Shown one piece after another: positions 16,983-25,330 of a DNA stretch of 64,000 nucleotides. Made by a program: the position numbers and the translations under genes. A model generated the notes under the pieces. That model saw nothing but the letters and a program-made list of their open reading frames with translations. It had not been told where the DNA came from and searched no databases. Every line of letters starts with the position of its first letter. Position 1 is the first letter of the stretch. This DNA comes from Streptomyces sp. TLI_171 (GTDB taxonomy: Bacteria; Actinomycetota; Actinomycetes; Streptomycetales; Streptomycetaceae): positions 992,001 to 1,056,000 of the forward strand of contig NZ_RAPS01000001.1 in assembly GCF_003610255.1 (NCBI RefSeq), read 5' to 3'.

Positions 16983-18251
<1,269 letters not shown>

Positions 18252-19019
18252 TCAGGAGCGGCCGGTGAGCACCCGCGGGCCGTCCTCGGTGATCGCCACG
18301 GTGTGCTCGGCGTGCGCGCCCCGCGAGCCGTCCGCGGAACGCAGCGTCCAGCCGTCCGGGTCGACCTTCAGCTTCGCCGTGCCCGCGCACCACCACGGCT
18401 CCAGCGCCAGCGTCAGCCCGGGGCGCAGCTCCAGGCCGCGGCCGGGCCGCCCGACGTTGGCGACGTGCGGGTCCTCGTGCATGGTGCGGCCCAGGCCGTG
18501 GCCGCCGAAGTCGGTGTTGATCCGGTAGCCGGCGTCCTGGCCGACGGCGGCGATGGCGGCGGAGATGTCGCCGATCCGGTTGCCGGGGACGGCGGCGGCG
18601 ATCGCGGCGTCCAGTGCGGCCCGGGTCGACTCCACCAGGCGGACGTCCTGCTCGGCGGGGGTGCCGACGATGACGGTGAGGGCGGAGTCGGCCACCCAGC
18701 CGTCCACCGAGACCGCGAAGTCCAGGGTGAGCACGTCGCCGTCGCGCAGCACGTAGGGGTGCGGCTGCCCGTGCAGGACCGCGTCGTTCACCGACAGGCA
18801 GATCACGTTGCGGAACGGCCCGCGCCCGAAGGAGGGGGCGTAGTCCCAGTAGCAGGAGACCGCGCCGCGCTTCTCGATCAGCTTGCGGGCGCGCAGCTCC
18901 AGGTCCATCACGTCGCGGCCGACCTCGGCGAGCTCGGACAGCTCGGTCAGCGTGTCGGCGACGAACCGGCCGGTGACGGCCATCTTCTCGATCGCCTGCG
19001 GGGTCTTCAGCTCGATCAC
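18252..19019 (-). CDS. map: Type I methionine aminopeptidase
   Basis: 255 residues; the GTG at 19019 has GGGAG upstream. The pita-bread fold is complete: VNDAVLHGQPHPYVL (catalytic His), LTLDFAVSVDGWVADSALTV (two metal-binding Asp), GHGLGRTMHEDPHVAN (metal His), LALEPWW and GAHAEHTVAI (two Glu). It removes N-terminal Met from nascent proteins. There is no N-terminal SH3-type extension. It lies alone with twin operators upstream, so it is probably an accessory, conditionally expressed copy rather than the housekeeping one (inference). Confidence 0.95.
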   Translation of the reverse strand: MIELKTPQAIEKMAVTGRFVADTLTELSELAEVGRDVMDLELRARKLIEKRGAVSCYWDYAPSFGRGPFRNVICLSVNDAVLHGQPHPYVLRDGDVLTLDFAVSVDGWVADSALTVIVGTPAEQDVRLVESTRAALDAAIAAAVPGNRIGDISAAIAAVGQDAGYRINTDFGGHGLGRTMHEDPHVANVGRPGRGLELRPGLTLALEPWWCAGTAKLKVDPDGWTLRSADGSRGAHAEHTVAITEDGPRVLTGRS

Positions 19020-19067
19020 GGCACGGCTCCCTGAACGGCGGCGGCGCCGCCCGGTCGAAGGGTGCGC

Positions 19068-19129
19068 CGGTATTTGAATACCGGCGGCGGACAGCGACAC
19101 GCTAGCAGGCGAACGGTATTCAAATACCG
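19068..19129. promoter_or_regulatory. Twin 16-bp operators upstream of map
   Basis: CGGTATTTGAATACCG (19068-19083) and its exact reverse complement CGGTATTCAAATACCG (19114-19129) are spaced 46 bp centre to centre. They lie 49-110 bp before the map start, flanking the likely promoter. The regulator is unknown; the sites are very A+T-rich for this genome. Confidence 0.75.
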
Positions 19130-19136
19130 ACCGGCG

Positions 19137-19706
19137 TCACCCTGCGGCGGCCAGCATCGCCTCGACGGCGACCCTGGCCTGCCCGGCCGGGGCCGGGTCG
19201 CCGCTGATCGCAGCCGTCACGATGGCCCCCTCCGCCAGCAGCCGGACGGGCGCCGGATCGGCGAGCCCCGCCGCGCGGGACCACTCGGCGAGGTGACCGT
19301 GGAAGGCCTCCTTGTGCGCGCGGACCTCCGCCAGCACCGCCGGGGAGGCCGGGCCCAGCTCGCCGAAGGCGTTGATCCAGGCGCAGCCCCGGTAGCCGGG
19401 TTCGGCGAACCACCCGGCCAGCCAGTCGAACGCGGCCAGCAGCCGCCGGCGCGGATCGCCCTCCGCCTCGACGGCGGCGACCAGCCGGCCGCGCCAGCGC
19501 TCGTCGCGGCGGCGCAGCACGGCCACCACCAGGTCGTCCTTGGCGGGGTGCAGCCGGTAGATCCGCTTGAGCGGCAGGCCGGAGGCGGCGCGGACCTCGT
19601 CCATGCCGACGGCGCGGATGCCCTTCTCGTAGAACAGCGCCTCGGCGGCGTCCAGCAGCGCCGCGCTGTCCTGCCTGGCCTGTTCCTCGGTGAGCGGGGC
19701 GGGCAT
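19137..19706 (-). CDS. TetR/AcrR-family transcriptional repressor
   Basis: 189 residues from the ATG at 19706 (AAGGGAGA upstream). The N-terminal helix-turn-helix is LLDAAEALFYEKGIRAVGMDEVRAASGLPLKRIYRLHPAKDDLVVAVL. The ligand domain contains WLAGWFAEPGYRGCAWINAFGELG, common in TetR proteins near detoxification genes. It is divergent from a DUF1348 gene and two GAACG-N2-CGTTC operators lie between them, so it probably represses both. Confidence 0.88.
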   Translation of the reverse strand: MPAPLTEEQARQDSAALLDAAEALFYEKGIRAVGMDEVRAASGLPLKRIYRLHPAKDDLVVAVLRRRDERWRGRLVAAVEAEGDPRRRLLAAFDWLAGWFAEPGYRGCAWINAFGELGPASPAVLAEVRAHKEAFHGHLAEWSRAAGLADPAPVRLLAEGAIVTAAISGDPAPAGQARVAVEAMLAAAG

Positions 19707-19736
19707 CCGGGCTCTCCCTTCCGGTGGTCCTTGACG

Positions 19737-19792
19737 TGGAGAACGGTCGTTCCCTAGCGTAGACCCCGAACCTGGAGAACGTACGTTCTCCA
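19737..19792. promoter_or_regulatory. Two TetR operators between divergent genes
   Basis: A perfect 20-bp palindrome whose core is GGAGAACGTACGTTCTCC (19774-19791), and a weaker copy with core GAACGGTCGTTC (19741-19752), 36 bp apart. They lie in the TetR/DUF1348 divergent promoter. Confidence 0.8.
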
Positions 19793-19819
19793 CCTGCTCC
19801 ACTCGCCGAGGAGACCGCA

Positions 19820-20287
19820 GTGCCCGAGGACCGTCCGCCCCACCCGCCGTTCACCCGTGAGAGCGCCCTGATCAAGGTCCAGGCCGCCGAGGACGCCTGG
19901 AACTCCCGCGACCCGCACCGCGTCGCGCTCGCCTACACACCCGACTCGGTCTGGCGCAACCGCGACGCCTTCGTCACCGGCCGCGCGGAGATCACCGCCT
20001 TCCTCGCCGCCAAGTGGGCCCGCGAGCACGAGTACGCCCTCCGCAAGAGCCTGTGGGCGTTCGAGCAGGACCGGATCGCCGTCCGCTTCCAGTACGAGTG
20101 GCACGACGACGACGGCCAGTGGTGGCGCAGCTACGGCAACGAGCTGTGGGAGTTCGACCCGCACGGCCTGATGCGCCGCCGCGAGGCCAGCATCAACGAC
20201 GTCCGGATCGCGGCCGCCGACCGCCGGATCCTCGGGCCCCGGCCGGCGGACGAGCGCGACGGCGCGGAGCGGCTGCCGCTGCGCTGA
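19820..20287 (+). CDS. DUF1348 SnoaL-like (NTF2-fold) protein
   Basis: 155 residues; GTG start with GAGGAGA upstream. The sequence [75 protein letters not shown] is the full DUF1348 pattern, a nuclear-transport-factor-2-like fold. Catalytic role unknown; small cytoplasmic enzyme or binding protein. Divergent from and probably controlled by the adjacent TetR repressor. Confidence 0.88.
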   Translation: MPEDRPPHPPFTRESALIKVQAAEDAWNSRDPHRVALAYTPDSVWRNRDAFVTGRAEITAFLAAKWAREHEYALRKSLWAFEQDRIAVRFQYEWHDDDGQWWRSYGNELWEFDPHGLMRRREASINDVRIAAADRRILGPRPADERDGAERLPLR

Positions 20288-20334
20288 GCAGGGGGCCTGG
20301 GCGGTGGGCGGTCGCGTTCAGTAGCGTGGTCGGC

Positions 20335-20604
20335 ATGGTGCGAGTCCCCCTCACCCCCGAGCAGATCGAGGCCGGCCGCCGCCTGGGCGCGCTGTTCCGC
20401 GAGACCCGGGCCGGTCGCGACCCGGCTTCCGTCGCGCTGAGCGCCGGGATCTCCCCGGAGACCCTCCGCAAGATCGAGATGGGCCGCCTCCCCAGCCCGG
20501 GCTTCGGCACCGTGGTGGGCCTCTGTGCCGCGCTCGGCCTGCCGCTCGACACCGCCGCCCAGGTCTGGCTCGGCCCCACCGACCAGCACCTCGCCGCCGG
20601 CTGA
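20335..20604 (+). CDS. XRE-family helix-turn-helix protein
   Basis: 89 residues. After LTPEQIEAGRRLGALFRETRAG the cro/C1-type motif reads DPASVALSAGISPETLRKIEMGRLPSPGFGTVVGLCAALGLPLDTAAQVW. Small size with no extra domain suggests a stand-alone DNA-binding regulator. It is 47 bp behind DUF1348 and convergent with the carboxymuconolactone decarboxylase-like gene. An in-frame GTG at 20338 is an alternative start. Confidence 0.85.
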   Translation: MVRVPLTPEQIEAGRRLGALFRETRAGRDPASVALSAGISPETLRKIEMGRLPSPGFGTVVGLCAALGLPLDTAAQVWLGPTDQHLAAG

Positions 20605-20617
20605 CCGTCCGCGGCCG

Positions 20618-21304
20618 CTACGCCGGGGCGAGCTCCGCGAGGAGCGCGTCCAGGACGATCATCGCCCGCCAGGTCCGGGTCATGCCGTAAACCGCGGTGG
20701 CCCGGACGGCGGCGCGGACCTGCTCGGGGGTCGCGCCCGCGCCGAGCGCCCGCCCGACGTGCGCCCGGAAGCTCTCCTGCAGGGTCTGGTAGAGCACGTC
20801 CACCGCCATCGTCGCGAACGCCCGCTCCCGGACGCCGATCCGGGACATGTCGCCGCGCATCCGCGACTGCAGGTCCATGTAGTCGGCGAACTCCCGGTCC
20901 AGCGCCTGGACTTCGGCGCGCATCGCGGCGGGGAGCGGACTGCCCGTGCCGTCCGCGTTCACCCGGTGCCGCTGGCCGGTCGGGCCGGGCAGTCCGTGGA
21001 CGCGTTCGATCTCGGCCAACCGCTCCAGTGCGGCGAGCGCGGCCGGGTAGCCGCTGTCGTAGGAGACGAAGCGGATCAGTTCGCGCAGGTCGTCGGCGTC
21101 CAGCCCGCTGTCCAGCGCGGCCCGGACGTGCAGTTCGAACGGCAGGCCGAGGACCTGTTCGCAGACGTCGGCGACCAGCCTGAGCAGGGCCCGCTCACGC
21201 GGCGTCAACTCCTTCTCGGCTTCGGCCAGTTGAAAGCTCGCGGCGGCCATCTCCGCGAACACCGGGTCGAGCCGCTCGATCGCGGCGCGGGTCGGCAGGG
21301 CCAT
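20618..21304 (-). CDS. Carboxymuconolactone decarboxylase-family protein (two CMD domains)
   Basis: 228 residues, ATG preceded by GGGGGAG. Two AhpD-like helical repeats are visible: residues about 33-95 (LTPRERALLRLVADVCEQVLGLPFELHVRAALDSGLDADDLRELI) and about 150-215 (IGVRERAFATMAVDVLYQTLQESFRAHVGRALGAGATPEQVRAAV). The usual redox CxxC of AhpD is absent, so the enzyme may act as a decarboxylase-like or hydrolytic relative. It is divergent from a TetR gene across a dense half-site array and is likely its target. Confidence 0.85.
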   Translation of the reverse strand: MALPTRAAIERLDPVFAEMAAASFQLAEAEKELTPRERALLRLVADVCEQVLGLPFELHVRAALDSGLDADDLRELIRFVSYDSGYPAALAALERLAEIERVHGLPGPTGQRHRVNADGTGSPLPAAMRAEVQALDREFADYMDLQSRMRGDMSRIGVRERAFATMAVDVLYQTLQESFRAHVGRALGAGATPEQVRAAVRATAVYGMTRTWRAMIVLDALLAELAPA

Positions 21305-21330
21305 GGTGACTCCCCCTGGGTCAAGTAGGG

Positions 21331-21377
21331 CTACAGCTGTAGCGTGATGACTGTAGCGCTACACCTGTAGCCCTACA
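21331..21377. promoter_or_regulatory. Array of alternating CTACA/TGTAG operator half-sites
   Basis: CTACAGCTGTAG (21331-21342) is a perfect palindrome. From 21352 on, TGTAG-CG-CTACA, CTACA-CC-TGTAG and TGTAG-CC-CTACA overlap in series up to 21377. The array lies between the divergent CMD and TetR genes. Confidence 0.8.
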
Positions 21378-21401
21378 AGGGCTCCACTAGACTCGCCAAC
21401 C

Positions 21402-22115
21402 ATGGACGCGATCACCCCGGCCCCGACGGCCGCGCCGGGCCCGACCGGCCCGGCCCCCGCCCGCAGTTCGACCCGCGGCCGCACCCCGCGCGGCCAGGGC
21501 GAGCGACTGCGGGTCGAGATCGTGGCCGCGGCGGTCCGACTGCTCGACGAACTCGCCGACGACCAGGCGCTGTCGATGCGCGCCGTCGCGCGGGAGGTCG
21601 GCATCGCCGCGACCTCCGTCTACCTGCACTTCGCCGACCGCGACGCCCTGGTGCTCGCCGCGCTGGAGCACTGCCACGCCGACCTGCTGCGCGCGGTGGA
21701 CCGCGCGGAGACCGGGGCGCCGGACCCGGTGGCGGCGCTCCGCGCCCGCACGGCGCTGCTCGGCGCGTGGTCCCGCGAGCACCCCGGGCTGTACAAGGTG
21801 CTGCACGAGACCACGCTCAACCGGCGCGCCGACCTGTCCTTCCGGACCGAAATGGCGGAGCGCACCACCGCGGCGATCCGCCGCTGCATGGACGCCGGGC
21901 TGGCACCGGACGACGACGCGGAGACCGTCTCGCTGGACCTCCGCACGGCCGTCCACGGCGCGGTCTCGGCGCGGGTGAACCAGCCCGAACTACCCTGGCC
22001 GCCGCTGGCGGAGCAGGTGGACCGGTTCCTGGTGAAGCTGGTCGGCGTCGCGCCCGCCACCAAGGCCGACGGAGCCCCGGCGGCAGAGAACGACGGGACC
22101 CCCACCGCGCGGTAG
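21402..22115 (+). CDS. TetR-family transcriptional regulator
   Basis: 237 residues. A disordered Pro/Ala-rich N-terminus of about 30 residues precedes the HTH (IVAAAVRLLDELADDQALSMRAVAREVGIAATSVYLHFADRDALVLAALE). The C-terminal domain is of the TetR_C_33/WHG type. It is divergent from the CMD gene, and the half-site array between them suggests autoregulation and control of that gene. Its stop is 3 bp from the convergent methyltransferase stop. Confidence 0.87.
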   Translation: MDAITPAPTAAPGPTGPAPARSSTRGRTPRGQGERLRVEIVAAAVRLLDELADDQALSMRAVAREVGIAATSVYLHFADRDALVLAALEHCHADLLRAVDRAETGAPDPVAALRARTALLGAWSREHPGLYKVLHETTLNRRADLSFRTEMAERTTAAIRRCMDAGLAPDDDAETVSLDLRTAVHGAVSARVNQPELPWPPLAEQVDRFLVKLVGVAPATKADGAPAAENDGTPTAR

Positions 22116-22118
22116 CCG

Positions 22119-22775
22119 TCAGATCCGGGCCAGCAGCGCGTACCGTTCGTCGCGTACCGGGCCGCCCCACAGGTCCTCGTCCGCCTCCAGCGGTTCGACC
22201 CGCAGGTCGCGCACCAGCGGGCGCAGTGCCGCGGCCAGGTCGTCGGCGCGGACGCCGCCCGCCCAGGGCAGGTCGACGGCGCCCGGGGTGTACGGCTCGA
22301 CGGGCGCACCGGCCTCCCGCCAGCGGCCCTCGACCAGCACCAGTCGGCCGCCCGGCCGCAGCAGTGACGTCCAGCGGCGCAGGGCGGCCTGCGGGTCGGG
22401 CAGCGTCCAGAGCAGGTGCCGGCAGAGCAGTACGTCGAAGCGCTGCTCGCCGACCGGCGGCTGCGCGGCGTCGCCGACCAGGAACCGGCCCGGCTGCCCG
22501 GCCGCGGCGAGCTTGGCGCGGGCCTGCTCGACCATCCGCTCCGCCAGGTCGACGCCCGTGACCCGGTGGCCCGCCGCGGCCACCAGCAGGGACAGCGAGC
22601 CGGTGCCGCAGCCCGCGTCCAGGACGTCCGACGGCTCCTCGGGCAGCCAGTCGGCGATCCGGCGCCGCCAGGCCAGCCGGGTCGGCTCGGCGCTCAGCCC
22701 GTGGTCGGGCTCCAGGTCGAAGGCGGGGGCGGACTCGTTCCAGTAGGCGGCGATCGCGCCGAGGCGTTCGTTCAT
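22119..22775 (-). CDS. Class I SAM-dependent methyltransferase
   Basis: 218 residues. Motif I VLDAGCGTGSLSLLVAAAG, motif II acidic loop VTGVDLAERMVEQARAKL, and post-motifs DVLLCRHLLWTLPDP and LLRPGGRLVLVEG are present; the N-terminal YWNESAPAFDLEPDHGL is typical of small Methyltransf_11 enzymes. Substrate unknown. Last gene of a minus-strand run (Ser-X-X protein, LysE exporter, methyltransferase) with 31-60 bp gaps. Confidence 0.87.
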   Translation of the reverse strand: MNERLGAIAAYWNESAPAFDLEPDHGLSAEPTRLAWRRRIADWLPEEPSDVLDAGCGTGSLSLLVAAAGHRVTGVDLAERMVEQARAKLAAAGQPGRFLVGDAAQPPVGEQRFDVLLCRHLLWTLPDPQAALRRWTSLLRPGGRLVLVEGRWREAGAPVEPYTPGAVDLPWAGGVRADDLAAALRPLVRDLRVEPLEADEDLWGGPVRDERYALLARI

Positions 22776-22806
22776 CCGCCCACGATGCCAGCTGCCACTG
22801 ACATGT

Positions 22807-23406
22807 TCAGCCGGCCAGGGCGAGCCGCACCGCGAGCAGCGCGACCAGGCCGTAGCCCGCCGCGTAGGTGGCGCGGCGCAGCCGGGGGCCGAGCCGGGCC
22901 CCGGCGAACGCGCCGGCCGCGGCCAGCAGGTGCTGCCACGCCAGCGAGGCCAGGAACACGCCCGTGACGAAGGCCGTGGCGCCCGCGTGGGCGGTGGTGC
23001 CCCGGGCCGCGATCAGTGCGGTGAAGTACAGCGCGGTGGTCGGGTTCACCGCCGTGAGCAGGGCGAACCGGACGAACGACCGGCCCGCGCCGCGCGCCGA
23101 CGGACCCTCGGCGGTTTCGACGCTGCGGCGCAGACCCAGCAGGCCGTGCACGGCGATCGCGCCGAGCAGCAGCGCCGAGACGGCCCGCACCGCGCTCTCG
23201 TGGCCCGACAGCAGCGCGGCCACCTGCGGACCGGCCAGCACCGCGACCGCCGCGTACGCCCCGTCCACCGCGGCGACGGCCGTCGCGCCGCCGGCGGCGG
23301 GGGCCCAGCCGCGGCGGCCCTCCTGCAGCAGGAGGACTCCGACCGCGCCGAGCGGCACCGCCACCCCGAGTCCCGCCACCACGCCCTCGACCGCTGCACC
23401 TGTCAT
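22807..23406 (-). CDS. LysE/RhtB-family amino-acid exporter
   Basis: 199 residues, about six membrane helices: VVAGLGVAVPLGAVGVLLL at the start, a loop LRRSVETAEGPSARGAGRSF, and the family signature FVRFALLTAVNPTTALYFTALIAA. The start was placed at ATG 23406 although the upstream binding site is weak; the frame extends to 23442. LysE proteins export basic or other amino acids and small metabolites. Substrate unknown. Confidence 0.82.
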   Translation of the reverse strand: MTGAAVEGVVAGLGVAVPLGAVGVLLLQEGRRGWAPAAGGATAVAAVDGAYAAVAVLAGPQVAALLSGHESAVRAVSALLLGAIAVHGLLGLRRSVETAEGPSARGAGRSFVRFALLTAVNPTTALYFTALIAARGTTAHAGATAFVTGVFLASLAWQHLLAAAGAFAGARLGPRLRRATYAAGYGLVALLAVRLALAG

Positions 23407-23466
23407 GGCCCAAAGATGGCGGTCCGCCCCGGTCGGCCGCACCGCATTTTTCGCGGGCGGCCGTCG

Positions 23467-23778
23467 TCAGTGCCCTCCGGCCGCCCCGCGCCGCCGTCCG
23501 GAGGCGAGCACCGCCCGCACCGAGCGGTACGACAGCACGGACACCACGGAGCGGGCCGACAGCACCGAGCCGGCGCTGCCCCACGACCCGACGGACAGCA
23601 CCGACATCGCGGAGCCGACCCCGCCGAGCGACAGGAACGACCCCACCGAGCCGATCGACAGCATCGAGTACGCGGACCCGATCGACAGGTACGACCCCGT
23701 CGACCCGATCGAGAACCCGTCGGCCGCCGCCCTTCGGACCCACGCCCCGCAGCTCTTCCGGCCCTGTTCCACGGACAC
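23467..23778 (-). CDS. Ser-X-X triplet-repeat microprotein
   Basis: 103 residues from the GTG at 23778, chosen because GGGAGG lies 5 nt upstream; an upstream GTG (23805) has a poorer site. After a short basic head (SVEQGRKSCGAWVRRAAADGF), residues 23-88 form 22 unbroken triplets beginning with Ser in 21 of 22 cases, arranged as nonapeptides such as SIGSVGSFL. Positions 2 and 3 are mostly Ile/Val/Leu/Gly. A basic Gly/Arg tail ends it. The regularity suggests a solenoid or stacked beta structure. I know of similar unnamed actinobacterial proteins but no function. It heads a likely operon with the LysE and methyltransferase genes. Confidence 0.7.
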   Translation of the reverse strand: MSVEQGRKSCGAWVRRAAADGFSIGSTGSYLSIGSAYSMLSIGSVGSFLSLGGVGSAMSVLSVGSWGSAGSVLSARSVVSVLSYRSVRAVLASGRRRGAAGGH

Positions 23779-23866
23779 GTCGCCTCCCGGTCGCCGTTCG
23801 GTCACTGTCCGCCCAGCCTCCCGCCGCCGGGCCGGTGGCGCAAAGCACCTGGCCGGGAGTGATTGG

Positions 23867-25144
23867 ATGGGACCTTTGCCCGCCGGTGGGCGGAGACGGA
23901 CGGAGGTGGCGGCGGTGGCCGCGGAGCTGGTGTCGCTGGTGCTGCTGGCGGTCGTGCTGGTGTGTGCGGTGCGGCGGCCGTTCGGCTGGCCGGAGGCGGT
24001 GGTGGCCGTCCCCGCCGCCGGGCTGCTGGTCGCCGTCGGGGCGGTGTCGCCGGCTGCGGCGTGGGCCGAGATCGGGCGCCTCGCCCCCGTGGTCGGCTTC
24101 CTCGCGGCCGTCCTGGTGCTCGCCCAGCTCTGCGACGAGGAAGGGCTGTTCGAGGCCTGCGGCGGGTGGATGGCGAGCTCCTCGGGCGGGCGGCCGGTGC
24201 CGTTGCTCCGTCAGGTGTTCGTGGTGGCGGCCGTGGTGACGGCCGTGCTCAGCCTGGACGCGACCGTGGTCCTGCTGACCCCCGTGGTGCTCGCCACCAC
24301 GGGGGTCCTCGGCGTCCGGTCCCGCCCGCACCTGTACGCGTGCGCGCACCTCGCCAACTCCGCCTCGCTGCTGCTGCCGGTCTCCAACCTCACCAACCTG
24401 CTGGCGTTCACCGCGAGCGGCCTGAGTTTCGGCCGCTTCACCGCGCTGATGACCCTGCCCTGGCTGGTCGCCGTCGGACTCGAGTACCTGCTGCTGCGCC
24501 GCTTCTTCGCCACCGACCTGGCCGTCCCGGCGCAGCACGCCGCGCCCTCGGAGCGGCCCCGGCTCCCCCGCTTCGCCCTGGTCACCGTCGCGGGCACGCT
24601 GGGCGGCTTCGTCCTCGCCTCCGCGCTCGGCGTCTCCCCCGCCTGGGCGGCCGCGCTCGGCGCGCTGGTGCTCGCCGTCCGGGCGCTCGCCGACCGACGC
24701 ACCACCCCGCGCCGGATCGTCGGCGCGGCGTCCGTCCCGTTCCTGGCGTTCGTGCTGGCGCTCGGCGTGGTGGTGAAGGCCGTCGTCGACAACGGGCTGG
24801 CCGCGCACCTCGCCGCGATCGTGCCGGCGGGCGACTCCCTCCCCGTCCTGCTCGCCCTCGCCGGGCTGGCCGCGCTGCTCGCCAACCTGGTCAACAACCT
24901 GCCCGCCACCCTGCTGCTCGTCCCGCTCGCCGCGCCCTCCGGCCCCGGGCCGGTGCTCGCCGTCCTCCTCGGCGTCAACCTCGGCCCGAACCTCACCTAC
25001 GCCGGTTCCCTCGCCACCCTCCTCTGGCGCCGCATCGCCCCCAACAGCGACGCCGCCACCTTCACCCGACTCGGCCTCCTCACCGTCCCCGCCACCCTGG
25101 CCGCCACCACCCTCGCCCTCTGGGCCTCCCTGCACGTCCTCTGA
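23867..25144 (+). CDS. ArsB/SLC13-like anion permease
   Basis: 425 residues from the ATG at 23867 (GGGAG 7 nt upstream). About eleven membrane helices. Ion-transporter-superfamily motifs: LDATVVLLTPVVLATTG in the first half, NSASLLLPVSNLTNLLAF, and the second-half mirror ANLVNNLPATLLLVPLA with GVNLGPNLTYAGSLATLLW. These NSASLLLPVSN/NNLPAT hairpins line the substrate path in ArsB and citrate-type transporters. Whether it exports arsenite or carries another anion cannot be told; no ars genes are nearby. Divergent from the Ser-X-X operon. Confidence 0.85.
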   Translation: MGPLPAGGRRRTEVAAVAAELVSLVLLAVVLVCAVRRPFGWPEAVVAVPAAGLLVAVGAVSPAAAWAEIGRLAPVVGFLAAVLVLAQLCDEEGLFEACGGWMASSSGGRPVPLLRQVFVVAAVVTAVLSLDATVVLLTPVVLATTGVLGVRSRPHLYACAHLANSASLLLPVSNLTNLLAFTASGLSFGRFTALMTLPWLVAVGLEYLLLRRFFATDLAVPAQHAAPSERPRLPRFALVTVAGTLGGFVLASALGVSPAWAAALGALVLAVRALADRRTTPRRIVGAASVPFLAFVLALGVVVKAVVDNGLAAHLAAIVPAGDSLPVLLALAGLAALLANLVNNLPATLLLVPLAAPSGPGPVLAVLLGVNLGPNLTYAGSLATLLWRRIAPNSDAATFTRLGLLTVPATLAATTLALWASLHVL

Positions 25145-25330
25145 CCGCCCCGGCGGGTGCCCCGCGCAGCGGGGGGTTCCGTACGTGTGAGCGGACCCGC
25201 GTTCGGGGGTGGTGGCTATGCTTCGCGTCGGTCGCGGAGATTCGGCCGGGTTTTTCTGTTATCGGCTGGTCGCCGGTGGATCTCCGATGGTGTGAGGGCA
25301 GGACGCGAGAGCACGAGGACGGGCCGGGCT

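Noticed and set aside
23850..25144. Arsenic resistance locus
   Set aside because: The permease is ArsB-like in fold only; no arsR, arsC or arsA genes nearby.
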